Assembly (NCBI RefSeq): GCF_016865255.1
Contig: NZ_CP033381.1
Coordinates: 806,001-870,000, forward strand
Direction: 5' to 3'
DNA: 64,000 bases
Source: Methylomonas sp. LW13
GTDB lineage: Bacteria; Pseudomonadota; Gammaproteobacteria; Methylococcales; Methylomonadaceae
The translations under genes were made by a program, and so were the position numbers. The notes under the pieces were generated by a model. That model made no database searches, was not told the DNA's origin, and worked only from the letters and a program-made list of their open reading frames with translations. This document shows positions 46,874 through 57,500 of this stretch, in pieces. Within the stretch, counting starts at the first letter, position 1; each line of letters starts with the position of its first letter.

Positions 46874-46950
46874 CTTCGGCAACGCCGCGGCTAAGGATGT
46901 TCGCCGGGCCGAATGGGTCAGGTAGCCGCAGGCCGATATACTACCGTTAG
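46870..46950 (+). pseudogene. Truncated zeta-toxin-like kinase, Walker A region only
   Basis: Codons from ATG 46870 read MTSATPRLRMFAGPNGSGS and then RRPIYYR before a stop. PRLRMFAGPNGSGK is the usual opening of zeta-type P-loop toxins; here the invariant Lys and everything after it have been lost, with the break near 46924. The Fic gene begins 2 bases after the stop. So a toxin gene was deleted and its putative antitoxin gene left behind. Confidence 0.65.
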
Positions 46951-46951
46951 T

Positions 46952-47932
46952 ATGAGTAGCTATCAGCCTCCGTTCCAGCTCAGTCATACCATGCTTGCCA
47001 AAGTGGCGGAGATCGCCGAGTTACTGGGGCGCTGGAAACAGGCAGGCCGGGACACGTTGGCGCCGCAACTGCGGCGGGGGAACCGTATTCGCACCATTCA
47101 AGCATCGCTGGCTATAGAACAGAACACACTGTCGGTGGAACAGGTGACGGCCGTGCTGGCCGGTAAAGCCGTGCTGGGATTGCCGCGAGAAATTCAGGAG
47201 GTGAAGAATGCCTTTGCCGCCTATGAGGCGCTTCCCGATTGGCGCCCGGATAGGCTGGATGATCTGTTAGCCGCCCATGGCTTGTTGTTGCGAGGCTTGG
47301 CCGACGACGCAGGCTGTTTGCGTGAAGGTGGAGTCGGCATTTATCAAGGTCAGCGACTGGTGCATATGGCGCCGCCACCCAGTCAGTTAACCCGCCTGAT
47401 GAATGATCTACTGGATTGGCTGGCTCACAGCGATGCCCATCCGCTGATTGCTTCGTCCGCTTTGCATTATGAACTGGAATTTATTCATCCTTTTAGCGAC
47501 GGTAATGGACGCATGGGCCGCTTGTGGCAAACGCTGATACTGAGCCGTTGGCAATCGATTTTGGCTTATTTGCCGGTCGAGACGGTGATTAAAAGCCGGC
47601 AGGATGATTACTACCGTGTGCTGGGCGAGGCCGATCAAGCCACCGATTGCAGTGCTTTCATCCTGTTTATGCTTGATGCGATCGGCGAAGCTCTGCAACA
47701 AGCGATCACCAGCGAAACGCCGGTTAAAACGCTGGTTAAAACGCCGGTGAAAACTCCAGAACAGATTTTAGCCCTGCTGCGGGAGCAGCCGACTTTAACC
47801 CTGGCGGAGGTTGCTGTTCGTTTGGGTAAATCGACCAGCGCTGTGGAACGCGCCGCTCGCAAACTTCGAGAGCAAGAGCGTTTGCGCTATGTGGGCCCGC
47901 AAAAAGGTGGGCATTGGGAGATAAAGGAATAA
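46952..47932 (+). CDS. Fic-family AMPylase-type protein with C-terminal HTH
   Basis: 326 residues. The N-terminal SLAIEQN near 50-56 corresponds to the inhibitory helix ([S/T]xxxE) of class II Fic proteins. The catalytic motif [12 protein letters not shown] lies near 181-192. After a threonine/lysine/proline-rich repeated linker ([12 protein letters not shown], about 258-269) comes a winged-helix-like domain ([20 protein letters not shown]). Fic enzymes usually transfer AMP to target proteins. Its stop overlaps the hsdR start (TAATG), linking it to the R-M operon; its role there is unknown. Confidence 0.9.
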   Translation: MSSYQPPFQLSHTMLAKVAEIAELLGRWKQAGRDTLAPQLRRGNRIRTIQASLAIEQNTLSVEQVTAVLAGKAVLGLPREIQEVKNAFAAYEALPDWRPDRLDDLLAAHGLLLRGLADDAGCLREGGVGIYQGQRLVHMAPPPSQLTRLMNDLLDWLAHSDAHPLIASSALHYELEFIHPFSDGNGRMGRLWQTLILSRWQSILAYLPVETVIKSRQDDYYRVLGEADQATDCSAFILFMLDAIGEALQQAITSETPVKTLVKTPVKTPEQILALLREQPTLTLAEVAVRLGKSTSAVERAARKLREQERLRYVGPQKGGHWEIKE

Positions 47933-50900
47933 TGGATCAAAACACCCGCTCCGAACGTAACACTCAAAACCGAATCGTCAGTCTGTTCACCGATCCGTCA
48001 CCGCTCAATTGCCTGGGTTACCGCTATCTTGGCGAATGGAGTAAACGCCAGAACAATCGCCCTATCGAAACCGCACTGCTTCGCTATAACCTGATGGCAC
48101 GCGGCTATTCCGCCGCCCACATCAGTGCTGCTTTGCAAAAACTGGACACTGCTGCCGACGTCAGCGGCATCACGCTTTATCAAGCCAATCTTCGCACCTA
48201 TCAGTTATTGCGCTACGGCATTCCGGTGCAAATCGCCGCCGGTCAGGCGCACGAGACGGTGCATTTGATCGATTGGGAGCGTCCCGAGCGAAACGACTTT
48301 GCGCTGGCCGAGGAAGTGACGCTGAAAGGCGGTTATGAGCGGCGGCCGGACATTGTGCTGTATATCAACGGTATCGCCATCGCGGTGATCGAGTTAAAGC
48401 GCAGTTCGGTGGATGTGGCGGACGGCATACGCCAGCTCATCACCAATCAGGATGCCATTTTCAATCAAGGCTTTTTCAGCACGGTGCAGATAGTCTTGGC
48501 CGGCAGCGATGCGCAAGGGCTGCGTTATGGCACCACCGGCACACCCGAACAATTCTTCGTGGAGTGGAAGGATCAAACGCCTGCCGAAGCGGGCACCGCG
48601 CCGCTTGCCGGCGCATTGCTGGATCGACCTCTGGCGCAGTTGTGCGGCAAGGCCAGGCTGCTGGATTTGCTTCGCAACTTCATCATCTTCGACGCCGGCC
48701 AAAAAAAGGTGCCGCGCCAGCACCAGTTTTTCGGCGTCAAGGCAGCGCAGGAGCGCATCGCCAAGCGCGAGGGCGGCGTCATCTGGCATACCCAGGGTAG
48801 CGGCAAGAGCATTTTGATGGTGCTGATCGCCAAGTGGTTGCTGGAACACGATCCCGAGGCGCGGATATTGGTGGTCACCGACCGCGACGAGCTGGACAAG
48901 CAGATTGTCGGCGTGATGCGCAATGCCGGGGTGATTGGCGAAAACTCAGCGTCGCCGCGCATCACCTCGCGGGCCGATTTCGTCAATAAGCTGGCCGAGA
49001 CTACGCCACGTTTGCTGTGCGCGTTGATCCATAAGTTCGACGTGTCCGATCTGAAAGGCGCGCCGCCGAAGGTGGTAGGGCGCTTTTATGTGTTTGTGGA
49101 CGAATGCCACCGCACTCAGGGCGGCGACATGAACAAGCAGATGAAGCGCTGGCTGGAAAGCGCGATCTTCATCGGCTTCACCGGTACGCCGCTGCTGCGC
49201 AAGGACAAGCAGATGACGCACGATGTATTCGGCACCTACATCCATACCTACAAGTTCCATCAGGCGGTGGCCGACAGAGTAGTGCTGGATTTGAAATACG
49301 AGGCCCGCGACGTGCCCGAAAGGCTGACCTCGCAGAAAAAAATCGACGAATGGTTCGAGCGGAAAACCCAAAATCTCAACAACTTTCAGAAGGCGGCGTT
49401 GCGTAAACGCTGGGCGACGATGGAAGAATTGATGAGCGCCGAGGGTCGTAAACGCGAGGTGGTCGCCGAAATCATCTCCGATTTCGCCCTCAAACCGCGT
49501 TTGAACAACGACCGCGGCACCGCTATTCTGGTGGCCGCCTCCATCTACGATGCCTGTCATTATTTCAGGCTGTTCAGAAATACCCACTTTGGCCCCCACT
49601 GCGGCATCATTACCTCGTACGAACCGAATGCCAATGCCATCTCGAAAGAACCCGCCAACAGCGATGAACGCTATAAGTTTGATACCTATAGCCAGTGGGT
49701 ATTGAAGGATTTTCCGACCACCGAGAAATACGAAACGGAGATGAAGCGCCGCTTCATCGACGAGCCGGCCAATCTTAAATTGCTGATCGTGGTGAGCAAG
49801 CTGCTGACCGGCTTCGACGCGCCCAGCTGCACCTACATCTATCTCGACAACGAGCTGCGTGACCACAATCTGTTCCAGGCGATCTGCCGCACTAACCGGC
49901 TGGATGGCGACGACAAGGACTACGGCCATATCGTCGACTTCAAAAAGCTCTTTGGCGACGTGCAACAAGCCATCGCCGTGTACAGTTCCGACGAACTGGA
50001 CATCGACCAGGGCAACGGCGGCGAAAACAACGTGCGCCTGAAAAACTGGCTGGAAGAAGGCAAGAGGCAACTGGACGATGCCCGTCAAGCACTGCACTAC
50101 CTGTGCGAACCGGTACTGCCGCCGCGAGAAGTCGAACAGTACCTGCATTATTTCTGCGGCGATGCCGCCAACCCCGACGCGCTAAGCGAAACCGAAGCAT
50201 TGCGAGTGACGTTCTACAAGGCGGTGGCGATCTTTGCCCGTGCCTACGCCGACATCGCCCAGGAACTGACCGAGGCGGGTTATTCCGAGGCTGAGGCCGA
50301 GGCATTGAAAAAGGCAGTAGAGTTCTACGCCGAGATTCGGGCCGCCATCAAGAAGCACTCGGGTGAAGAGCTGGACATTAAGCCTTACGAGGCTGACATG
50401 CGCCACCTGATCAACACTTACATCCAGGCCGACCCGGCGGCGGAATTAGGGGAACTGGGTGAAATGTCGCTGACCGAGCTGATCATCGAGACCGGTATCC
50501 ACGACGCCATTGCCCGCAAGCTGAACCAGAAAGGCAAGCTGTCGAAGAACGCTATCGCCGAGGGGATTATCAACAACGTTCGCAAGACCATCATTCGCGA
50601 CCAGCTCACCGACCCCAGGTTCTACGCGCAGATGTCCAAGCTGCTAGACGATCTGATCAAGCAAAGTCAGGCGGATACTGCCGCTTATGAGGCGTTTTTG
50701 CGCAAGGCTGAGGAGTTGGTCAATCGCTTGGCGGCCAAACAACCCGAGGCCGGCATTCCCGCCATTTTGCATGGCAAGCACGAGGCCATCGTCATCTACA
50801 ACAATCTGGCCGATTTGATGCCCGAAGCCACGCCGACGTCACAGGTGCATGAACCCACGACCGACTATAGCGATGAGCGTGCGCAACTGGCGCTAAAAAT

Positions 50901-51054
50901 TGATCATGCCATGCGCGAACAAGCGCCGGCGGGCTGGAAAGGAGACCAAGCTAAGGAAAGTGTGATTTTGAATTTTTTGTTTCTGTTGCTGAACAAGAAT
51001 AAGGAAGCCACTTTGGCCTTGTTCGAGATCATTAAGAATCAGCCAGGCTACTGA
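47932..51054 (+). CDS. hsdR: Type I restriction endonuclease/translocase HsdR
   Basis: 1040 residues. The N-terminal PD-(D/E)xK nuclease has [22 protein letters not shown] near 138-159; the SF2 translocase has Walker A HTQGSGKS near 286, DECHR near 389, and FIGFTGTP (motif III) near 413, plus KLLTGFDAP and QAICRTNR (motifs V and VI region) near 623 and 650. The C-terminal helical domain binds HsdM. It starts at an ATG overlapping the Fic stop. All motor and nuclease motifs seem intact, so the system could be active if HsdM tolerates its insertion. Confidence 0.95.
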   Translation: MDQNTRSERNTQNRIVSLFTDPSPLNCLGYRYLGEWSKRQNNRPIETALLRYNLMARGYSAAHISAALQKLDTAADVSGITLYQANLRTYQLLRYGIPVQIAAGQAHETVHLIDWERPERNDFALAEEVTLKGGYERRPDIVLYINGIAIAVIELKRSSVDVADGIRQLITNQDAIFNQGFFSTVQIVLAGSDAQGLRYGTTGTPEQFFVEWKDQTPAEAGTAPLAGALLDRPLAQLCGKARLLDLLRNFIIFDAGQKKVPRQHQFFGVKAAQERIAKREGGVIWHTQGSGKSILMVLIAKWLLEHDPEARILVVTDRDELDKQIVGVMRNAGVIGENSASPRITSRADFVNKLAETTPRLLCALIHKFDVSDLKGAPPKVVGRFYVFVDECHRTQGGDMNKQMKRWLESAIFIGFTGTPLLRKDKQMTHDVFGTYIHTYKFHQAVADRVVLDLKYEARDVPERLTSQKKIDEWFERKTQNLNNFQKAALRKRWATMEELMSAEGRKREVVAEIISDFALKPRLNNDRGTAILVAASIYDACHYFRLFRNTHFGPHCGIITSYEPNANAISKEPANSDERYKFDTYSQWVLKDFPTTEKYETEMKRRFIDEPANLKLLIVVSKLLTGFDAPSCTYIYLDNELRDHNLFQAICRTNRLDGDDKDYGHIVDFKKLFGDVQQAIAVYSSDELDIDQGNGGENNVRLKNWLEEGKRQLDDARQALHYLCEPVLPPREVEQYLHYFCGDAANPDALSETEALRVTFYKAVAIFARAYADIAQELTEAGYSEAEAEALKKAVEFYAEIRAAIKKHSGEELDIKPYEADMRHLINTYIQADPAAELGELGEMSLTELIIETGIHDAIARKLNQKGKLSKNAIAEGIINNVRKTIIRDQLTDPRFYAQMSKLLDDLIKQSQADTAAYEAFLRKAEELVNRLAAKQPEAGIPAILHGKHEAIVIYNNLADLMPEATPTSQVHEPTTDYSDERAQLALKIDHAMREQAPAGWKGDQAKESVILNFLFLLLNKNKEATLALFEIIKNQPGY

Positions 51055-51770
51055 TGACTGAAACCATCGAACTGGGTGAGATTGTTATCGAGGTGACTCG
51101 AAAGGCCATCAAGAACGTGCATTTGTCTGTGCATCCGCCGGAAGGCCGCGTCACCTTGGCCGCGCCGCTGGAAACCCGTTTGGAAGTGGCCAGAGCCTAT
51201 GCCATCTCAAAGTTGGGTTGGATACGCGATCAGCAGGCCAAACTGCGTAATCAGGCCAGGGAGATGCCCAGGCAGTTTGTCGAGCGCGAGACCCACTATC
51301 TTTGGGGACGGCGGCATTTGTTGACCATCATCGAACGTGGCGGCAAGCCGTTTGTGAAGGTCGATCATCGGCGGATTACGCTGTACCTACCGGCAGACAG
51401 TGCATTAGAAAATCGTGCAGAGCTGATTCACGAATGGCACAAGGTATTGTTGCATCAAGCCATCCCCCCATTGATTGCCAAATGGCAAGTAAAGCTGGGG
51501 GTCGAAGTGGCGCACTATTTTTTGCAACGTATGAAAACTAAATGGGGCAGTTGCAATCCGCGAGCGCGTAATATCCGTTTAAACACCGAATTGGTCAAAA
51601 AGCCTAAGCACTTGTTGGATTATGTTGTTTTGCACGAAATGGTGCATTTATTGGAGCCTACCCATAATGAGCGCTTCCTAACCATTTTGAGTGGTTATTA
51701 CCCTAATTGGCAGGAAGCGCGAGCCGAGTTGAATGAATTACCGTTGTCTGCTGAAAATTGGAAAGAGTAA
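51054..51770 (+). CDS. YgjP-type M48 metallopeptidase-like protein (DUF45)
   Basis: 238 residues with the zinc motif HEMVHLLEPTHNERF near 194-208 and an upstream MKTKWGSCNPRARNIRLN block near 160-177, both diagnostic of the YgjP/SprT-like family. It starts within the hsdR stop (TGATG), so it belongs to the hsd operon; such genes are often found next to hsdR, for reasons that are not known. Confidence 0.88.
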   Translation: MTETIELGEIVIEVTRKAIKNVHLSVHPPEGRVTLAAPLETRLEVARAYAISKLGWIRDQQAKLRNQAREMPRQFVERETHYLWGRRHLLTIIERGGKPFVKVDHRRITLYLPADSALENRAELIHEWHKVLLHQAIPPLIAKWQVKLGVEVAHYFLQRMKTKWGSCNPRARNIRLNTELVKKPKHLLDYVVLHEMVHLLEPTHNERFLTILSGYYPNWQEARAELNELPLSAENWKE

Positions 51771-52109
51771 TAGTAATCTTCAATATTGGGGGGCATGAAG
51801 AAATGCGGTTCTTATAATTTTTATGTAAAACAATGCCTGCAGAGCTTAATAAAATAGTCCCCACCCACCAAATTATCAAAGCCCAACTGGTCTCAGTTGG
51901 GCTTTTTTATTGCCTGTTGGTTTCTGCATCGGGTACTAATTAATTCGCTCTTGGGTTTGAGTCAACTTGGTGCGTATTTTTGTGAACTCCAACGGGAAGT
52001 TCGTCCTTTTGGTGCGTCGCACCCTTATTTGGCTTAGGAAGTATCGGACAATTTTGCTGGCGAGAAAATTGCTGGTAGATCGGCATGTCTAAACTGAAGG
52101 CGCATCAAA
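51771..52109. other. 339-base region after the R-M operon
   Basis: It holds the terminator at 51878-51908 and, just before it, TCCCCACCCACCA at 51858-51870, a weak resemblance to the 3' end of ssrA (TCCCCCCACCTCCACCA). No gene was seen. Confidence 0.4.
51878..51908 (+). terminator. Strong terminator after the hsd operon
   Basis: A perfect 11-base stem AAAGCCCAACT / AGTTGGGCTTT with a 6-base loop, then TTTTT. Confidence 0.88.
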
Positions 52110-53282
52110 ATGTCCGTATTGCTGGTTAACTCGTTTCTCGGTCGCTTCAAGCTAAAAAATAAATTTGCTCTGATATTGACGCTAATTGTGTTGGCCAGTG
52201 TGCTGCCCTTGGCTATGTTCGTCGATGCGGGCGTGTCAATTTCCGGGCCGCAATGGTTGGTGATTGTATCCGCTAATCTGGCTTGGATACTGGTGTTGTC
52301 AGCATTATATTCGTCCCTATCGGGTGCGATTGCGGCATTGATCGGCGCACATAGGCAGTTAGAGCTTGGCAACTTTAATATGCGACTACAGCTTACCGGT
52401 CAGGACGAGCTGTCACAGTTATATAGCGGTTTTAACGAAGCCGCCAAAGCCTTGGGCCGGCGCATAGGCGATGTACATGCGTCTATTCAAGAAGTGACTT
52501 ATGCCGCCGACCAACTCAACCAGGGTGCCGGTTTCGTCGCCGAAAAACTCGATAACCAACGCGAAAGAACCACGATGATGGCGGCGGCCATCGAACAAAT
52601 GTCGGCCAGTATCATGGGCGTGGCGGGGCAATGCCGGGATGCCGAAAAAATATCGTCGACCACTCAGCAACTTTCCCAGAAAGGCCATCGGGCCATCGAA
52701 AGCTTTATCGCCGATATGAACGCGCTGTTTGGCGAAATTCAGGACCTGGCTCAATTGATGCAGAATCTGGAATTGCATTCCCAACAGGTTGCCAGTATCT
52801 CGGAAGTAATTAAGGCCATTTCCGATCAGACCAACCTCCTGGCTCTGAATGCGGCGATAGAAGCGGCGCGAGCCGGAGAATACGGTCGCGGCTTTGCCGT
52901 GGTAGCCGACGAAGTACGCTCGCTGGCAAAACGGGTGCGACAGTCTGCCGAGGAAATAACCGGTACCACTGAAGCCGTCCGGGAAAAAATTCATCTAGCC
53001 GTTCAATCCATCGCTGCTACTCGCGATCAAACGGAACAAGGCATTAACAAAGCGTTTGAGGTAGAAAAATCGCTGGCCGGGATTAGACAGTATGCGGATC
53101 AAGCCTTAAATAACGTAACGATGATAGCAACCAGCGCTGAACAGCAAACCCAGGTAAGCCAGGAAATCGGCCGCAACATCGAGACGATTGCGCATAGCGT
53201 TGAACAAAACAGCAATGCGGCCCAGGAATCAGCTGAAATAGCCAGGCATCTGGCTAAATTGGCGCAAATCGTTGCTCATTAA
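52110..53282 (+). CDS. Methyl-accepting chemotaxis-type protein lacking a ligand domain
   Basis: 390 residues. Two closely spaced N-terminal helices (about 18-38 and 48-72) leave only a loop of about ten residues outside, so there is no room for a periplasmic sensor domain. A HAMP segment (about 73-125) follows, then a methyl-accepting coiled coil with the conserved hairpin tip [20 protein letters not shown] near 235-254. It should signal to CheA/CheW, but must receive its input from elsewhere. The downstream gene, 21 bases on, encodes a membrane protein with a sensor-like domain and no signalling part. Confidence 0.88.
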   Translation: MSVLLVNSFLGRFKLKNKFALILTLIVLASVLPLAMFVDAGVSISGPQWLVIVSANLAWILVLSALYSSLSGAIAALIGAHRQLELGNFNMRLQLTGQDELSQLYSGFNEAAKALGRRIGDVHASIQEVTYAADQLNQGAGFVAEKLDNQRERTTMMAAAIEQMSASIMGVAGQCRDAEKISSTTQQLSQKGHRAIESFIADMNALFGEIQDLAQLMQNLELHSQQVASISEVIKAISDQTNLLALNAAIEAARAGEYGRGFAVVADEVRSLAKRVRQSAEEITGTTEAVREKIHLAVQSIAATRDQTEQGINKAFEVEKSLAGIRQYADQALNNVTMIATSAEQQTQVSQEIGRNIETIAHSVEQNSNAAQESAEIARHLAKLAQIVAH

Positions 53283-53303
53283 CCAATAAAAGGGGAATTA
53301 GAC

Positions 53304-54284
53304 GTGCCCGATTATGTTTGTGTATTGTTTTTGTTGGCGGCGGTGATCGCCAGTGCTGCTGCATTTATGTGCTACAAAAATCGCCGGACGCGCCTTGAGC
53401 ATCTACGTGGGCAACTGCATTACCTGGAAATGACCGGCGCTTTGAAAAACCTATTGACGCAGATACAACAACATCGCGGCATGGTGAGCGCTTATTTGAA
53501 CGGCGATCTGAGCTTTAAATACAAAATCACGGTCTTGCAATCCGACATTGATCGGCAGCTCGAGCAACTCTCCGGGCAGTTTAAGCAGTCGCCGGAATCG
53601 TTGCAGTCGTTCGTTGGTATCCGCGAAGCCTGGAAACAACTACACCCTTCCGTACTGCATCTGACCAAGGAAGCAAGTTTTGAACGACACTGTTTATTGG
53701 CCGGCACTATTCTCAATTTGATTCGAGATATAGCGGAGCATAGCCAATTACACCAGGAAAGTATTTGTCCGTTCAGCTTTATAGAAATTCTGTGGCATCT
53801 CTTGCCGGATACCGCGGAGGCAATAGGTCAGGCGCGGGCTATCGGCACCGGTATCGCTGCGGCCGGCCGCTGCCGGATCACCGATAGGATTAAGCTGGGT
53901 TTTCTGATTACCCGCATCCGTCAGGCCATCGAACGGGTTGAAGCCGGCATGGGTAACGCTAACATGTCCATGGTTGCCGACAGCAGTTTCCAGCAGGCTT
54001 CGGCTGCGGTTCATGTGCACATCACCGGTTTTATTGGTCATATCGAGCAAAAATTGCTGACCGCGGATAAGCCGGCGATTGATCCGGCGGCTTTCTTTGA
54101 CACCGCCACGGGGACATTGAACAGTATTTTTGCGCTTTACGATCAGGGCGAAGTGATTACAAATCATGCCCTGCAAAACCAGCTTGCAAGTGCCAGACGC
54201 AGTAGCAATCAGTCTTTCGCCATCGTGTTGGTGAGCTTGGTATTTTTGATGGCTTCCCTGGTGTTGCAGCACGGAGTCGTTTAA
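53304..54284 (+). CDS. Membrane sensor-like protein, NIT-domain-like, no output domain
   Basis: 326 residues from a GTG start with AAAAGGGG ahead of it. One helix lies at each end (about 5-22 and 303-323), with a helical domain of about 275 residues between. The segment QIQQHRGMVSAYLNGD near 53-68 resembles the NIT (nitrate/nitrite sensing) domain opening, in which an Arg-Gly pair follows a Gln-rich helix. No kinase, HAMP or methylation region follows. It is likely to be co-transcribed with the upstream chemoreceptor, which lacks a sensor. The NIT relation is suggestive only. Confidence 0.6.
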   Translation: MPDYVCVLFLLAAVIASAAAFMCYKNRRTRLEHLRGQLHYLEMTGALKNLLTQIQQHRGMVSAYLNGDLSFKYKITVLQSDIDRQLEQLSGQFKQSPESLQSFVGIREAWKQLHPSVLHLTKEASFERHCLLAGTILNLIRDIAEHSQLHQESICPFSFIEILWHLLPDTAEAIGQARAIGTGIAAAGRCRITDRIKLGFLITRIRQAIERVEAGMGNANMSMVADSSFQQASAAVHVHITGFIGHIEQKLLTADKPAIDPAAFFDTATGTLNSIFALYDQGEVITNHALQNQLASARRSSNQSFAIVLVSLVFLMASLVLQHGVV

Positions 54285-54596
54285 CCGGCGAGACCAAGAG
54301 CCACGCTTTCGATGGCGGCAAACTACTTTTAGGGAGGCTGTAGTACAAAATAAGAGGTGTCATTTCGAATTTGTCTGGTTAAAGTAAGCCGTCTATACCT
54401 TCTTTATTGGGAAAAAATCCTGGAAAAGGCAGGATGTCAGTGCGCTTGGTCAAGCTAACCTAGGCAAGACCCGTTTGTTGCGCTATGGTTAAGCCCCATT
54501 TCCCCGGCCCCTGTAGCTTCGCGTATAGCGGGTCGGCCGAATAGCACAAAGCGTCGCTAACCTAAACATCCACGTTCATCCCCATTCCCCGACACA
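54285..54596. other. 312-base intergenic region, nothing recognised
   Basis: Between the sensor-like gene and the large helicase gene. No reading frame with a family signature, no repeat or hairpin with a T run was found. A promoter for the helicase gene is presumed here. Confidence 0.35.
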
Positions 54597-57500
54597 ATGG
54601 CTCAACCATCCGATAGAATCCGAGCCAAGTGCCTGTGCATCGACATTGAAACCGCCCGGCAGGATAGCCTAAAGCTGCGGGAGATTGGCGCGTATCGACC
54701 GGACACCGATGCCCGTTTGCGTTTATCCGGCAAGGCTGCCGATCTGACACAAAAGCTGGATCACATCAGCGAAGGCGCGGCGTTTGTGTTGGGGCATAAC
54801 GTGATTGCCTTCGATCAGCCAGCTTTATCCGTGTTGCATCCCGATCTTGCTTTGCACCGCTTGCCTTTGGTCGATACGCTGGAGCTGTCGCCGGTGGCCT
54901 TTCCGCAGAATCCTTATCACCGCCTGGTGAAGGACTACAAGCTTTGCACCACCACCCGCAACGATCCGGTTCGCGACGCGGAATTGGCTTATGAGCTGTT
55001 TCTGGATCAGGCCGAGGCCTTGCGGCAGCGGGTGGCGGAGTATCCGGACGAGGCGCTTTGCCTGCATTTTTTATTGGCGCCGGAAAACGGCAAGGGCGTA
55101 GCGAATTTCTTCGCGACCTTGCGCGCGGCGCTAAGGCCGTCGTTAATCGATGCGCAAGCGGCTTGGCGGCGGGCTACCGACGGGAAGGTGTGCCGGGCCG
55201 GGCAGCAACACATCGTCAATGACTATTTGCCGGAGCCGGATTGGCACAAACCGTTGGCTTATGTGTTGGCTTGGCTGCGGGTGTCGGGCGGTAACTCCGT
55301 GCTGCCGCCTTGGGTAAGTTTGTCGTTTCCGAAAACCCGAGAACTTATCGCCACCTTGCGCGATGTGCCGTGCGGTGACGCCGGATGTGATTGGTGCAGT
55401 GAACAACACGATCTGTCGCAACTGCTGCCGCGCTATTTTCCGGGCATCACGCAGTTTAGGCCGACGCCGACTACCGAGGATGGCAAGTCCCTGCAACAAA
55501 CCATCGTCGAACACGGCTTTGCTGGCGCGCCGACCCTGGCGATTCTGCCGACCGGCGGCGGCAAATCGCTGTGTTACCAATTGCCGGCGCTGGCGCGCTT
55601 TTACCGCAACGGTAGTTTGACCGTGATTATTTCGCCGCTGCAATCCTTGATGAAGGATCAGGTCGATAACCTTGAAGCGCGCGGCATCACCTGCGCCGGT
55701 TACATCAACAGCTTGCTCAACCCCATGGAGCGACAGGTGATGCTGGATAAGTTGCGCTTGGGCGATTTGGGTTTGATCTTTGTCGCGCCGGAACAATTTC
55801 GCAGCAGCGCATTTGCCAAGGCTTTGCAACATCGGGAAGTCGGCGCCTGGGTGTTCGACGAGGCGCATTGCCTGTCCAAATGGGGTCATGATTTCCGCCC
55901 GGATTATTTGTACGTGTCGCGCTTTATCAAGGCCAGGCAAAAGGACAAGCCGTCGCCGGTGTTTTGTTTTACCGCTACCGCCAAACCGGATGTGGTGCAA
56001 GACATCGTTGAGCATTTTCGCAAGCGCCTAGGCATTTCGCTGGCCTGCTTGACCGGCGGTGTCAGTCGGGAAAACCTGCTGTATGAAGTGCATGCGGTGC
56101 CGGCCCAAGCCAAATATCCGGAAGTGCTGCGTTTGCTGGAGCAAAGCTTGCGCGATGAGGGCGGCGCCATTGTGTTTTGCGCCCGGCAGAAGACCGTGGA
56201 AGAAATGGCCGAGTTTTTGAAACAGGCCGGCCTGGATTGCGGTTATTTCCATGGCGGCATGCAGCCCGAGCAAAAGCGCCAAGTGCAGGAAGCCTTTATC
56301 GCCGGCGAGCTGCGCGTCATCGCCGCCACCAATGCCTTTGGCATGGGTGTGGATAAGGCCGATGTGCGTCTGGTGATTCATTTGGATACGCCGGGCTCCT
56401 TGGAAAATTATCTCCAGGAAGCGGGCCGGGCGGGCCGCGATCAAGACTTAGCGCGCTGTGTGTTGTTGTACGACGATGCCGATCTGGATGTGCAGTTCCG
56501 GCTGTTGCGCAATTCCAGGCTGACGCAACATGATATTGCTTCCATTCTAAAAGCCTTGCGCGGGATCGAGCGCAAGGATCGCAGCGAAGGTTCGGTGGTG
56601 GTCACCAGCGGCGAAATTTTGTTGGAAATTCCGGACAAGCATGGCATCGATCCCGACGCCGCCGATGCCGATACCAAGGTCCGCATCGCGGTGGCCTGGC
56701 TGGAAGAAGCGCGTCTGCTGGAACGCCAGGAAAACCATACCCGGGTGTTTCCGGGCAGCTTGCAGGTGGCCAGTATCGATGAAGCCCGAGTCTTGCTGCA
56801 GAAAAAACTGGGGCCGAACGCCGACATCGAGCCGTACATCGTGCTGCTGTCGCAATTGTTTTATAGCGAAGATGACGACGGCATCAGCACCGACGATTTG
56901 ATGCTGGCCACGGGACGCAATTCCCACGAAGTGCAGAGCATGTTGCGGGACTTGGATCGTTTTAAACTGGTATCCAACGATACCGAAATCGGCGTGACCT
57001 TGTACCGCGCCCCCGATACCGCCGACAGGCTGGAAGACTTGCGCAAGCTGGAAGACGCCTTGATTGCCAGTCTGCGGGAGACCGCGCCGGATGCTGATCG
57101 CGAGCAATGGCAGATTTTGAATGTGCGCCGGCTATGTGACAGCTTACGCCGCGAGGCTGGAGTGGAACTCACGCCGGACAAATTGACCCGTTTGATGAAG
57201 TCGTTCGCCGAAGCCTTTGGCGATGGTACCGGCCTGCGCGGTTTTTTCGCGTTGCGTCCGGCCGGTCAGGATAACCGCTATCTTAAATTGCTTCGCAGTT
57301 GGCAGAAGATTGATGACATCCGCAGCAAGCGTATGCGGCTGGCTCAGGCGTTGCTGAATTACTTTCTAGCAAAGCGCCAGGGCAATAATCTGCTGGTCAC
57401 TTGCAAGCAGGGCGATTTGGAAGCGGCTTTGCAAGCCGATCTGACTTTGCAGGATCTGGATGTGCGGGATTGGCAGGTGGCCTTGGCGGCGGCGCTGATT

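Noticed and set aside
47720..47762. Tandem AAAACGCCGGTT-like repeats in the Fic gene, considered as a short direct-repeat array
   Set aside because: They encode the KTPVKTP linker common in Fic proteins; too short for CRISPR and no spacers.
48946..50148. A 400-codon open frame on the minus strand inside hsdR
   Set aside because: It is antisense to a well-conserved HsdR helicase region, has no recognisable domain, and its composition is what a GC-biased gene gives in the opposite frame.
55143..56015. A 290-codon minus-strand frame inside the helicase fusion
   Set aside because: Overlaps the conserved RecQ motor on the other strand; no domain.
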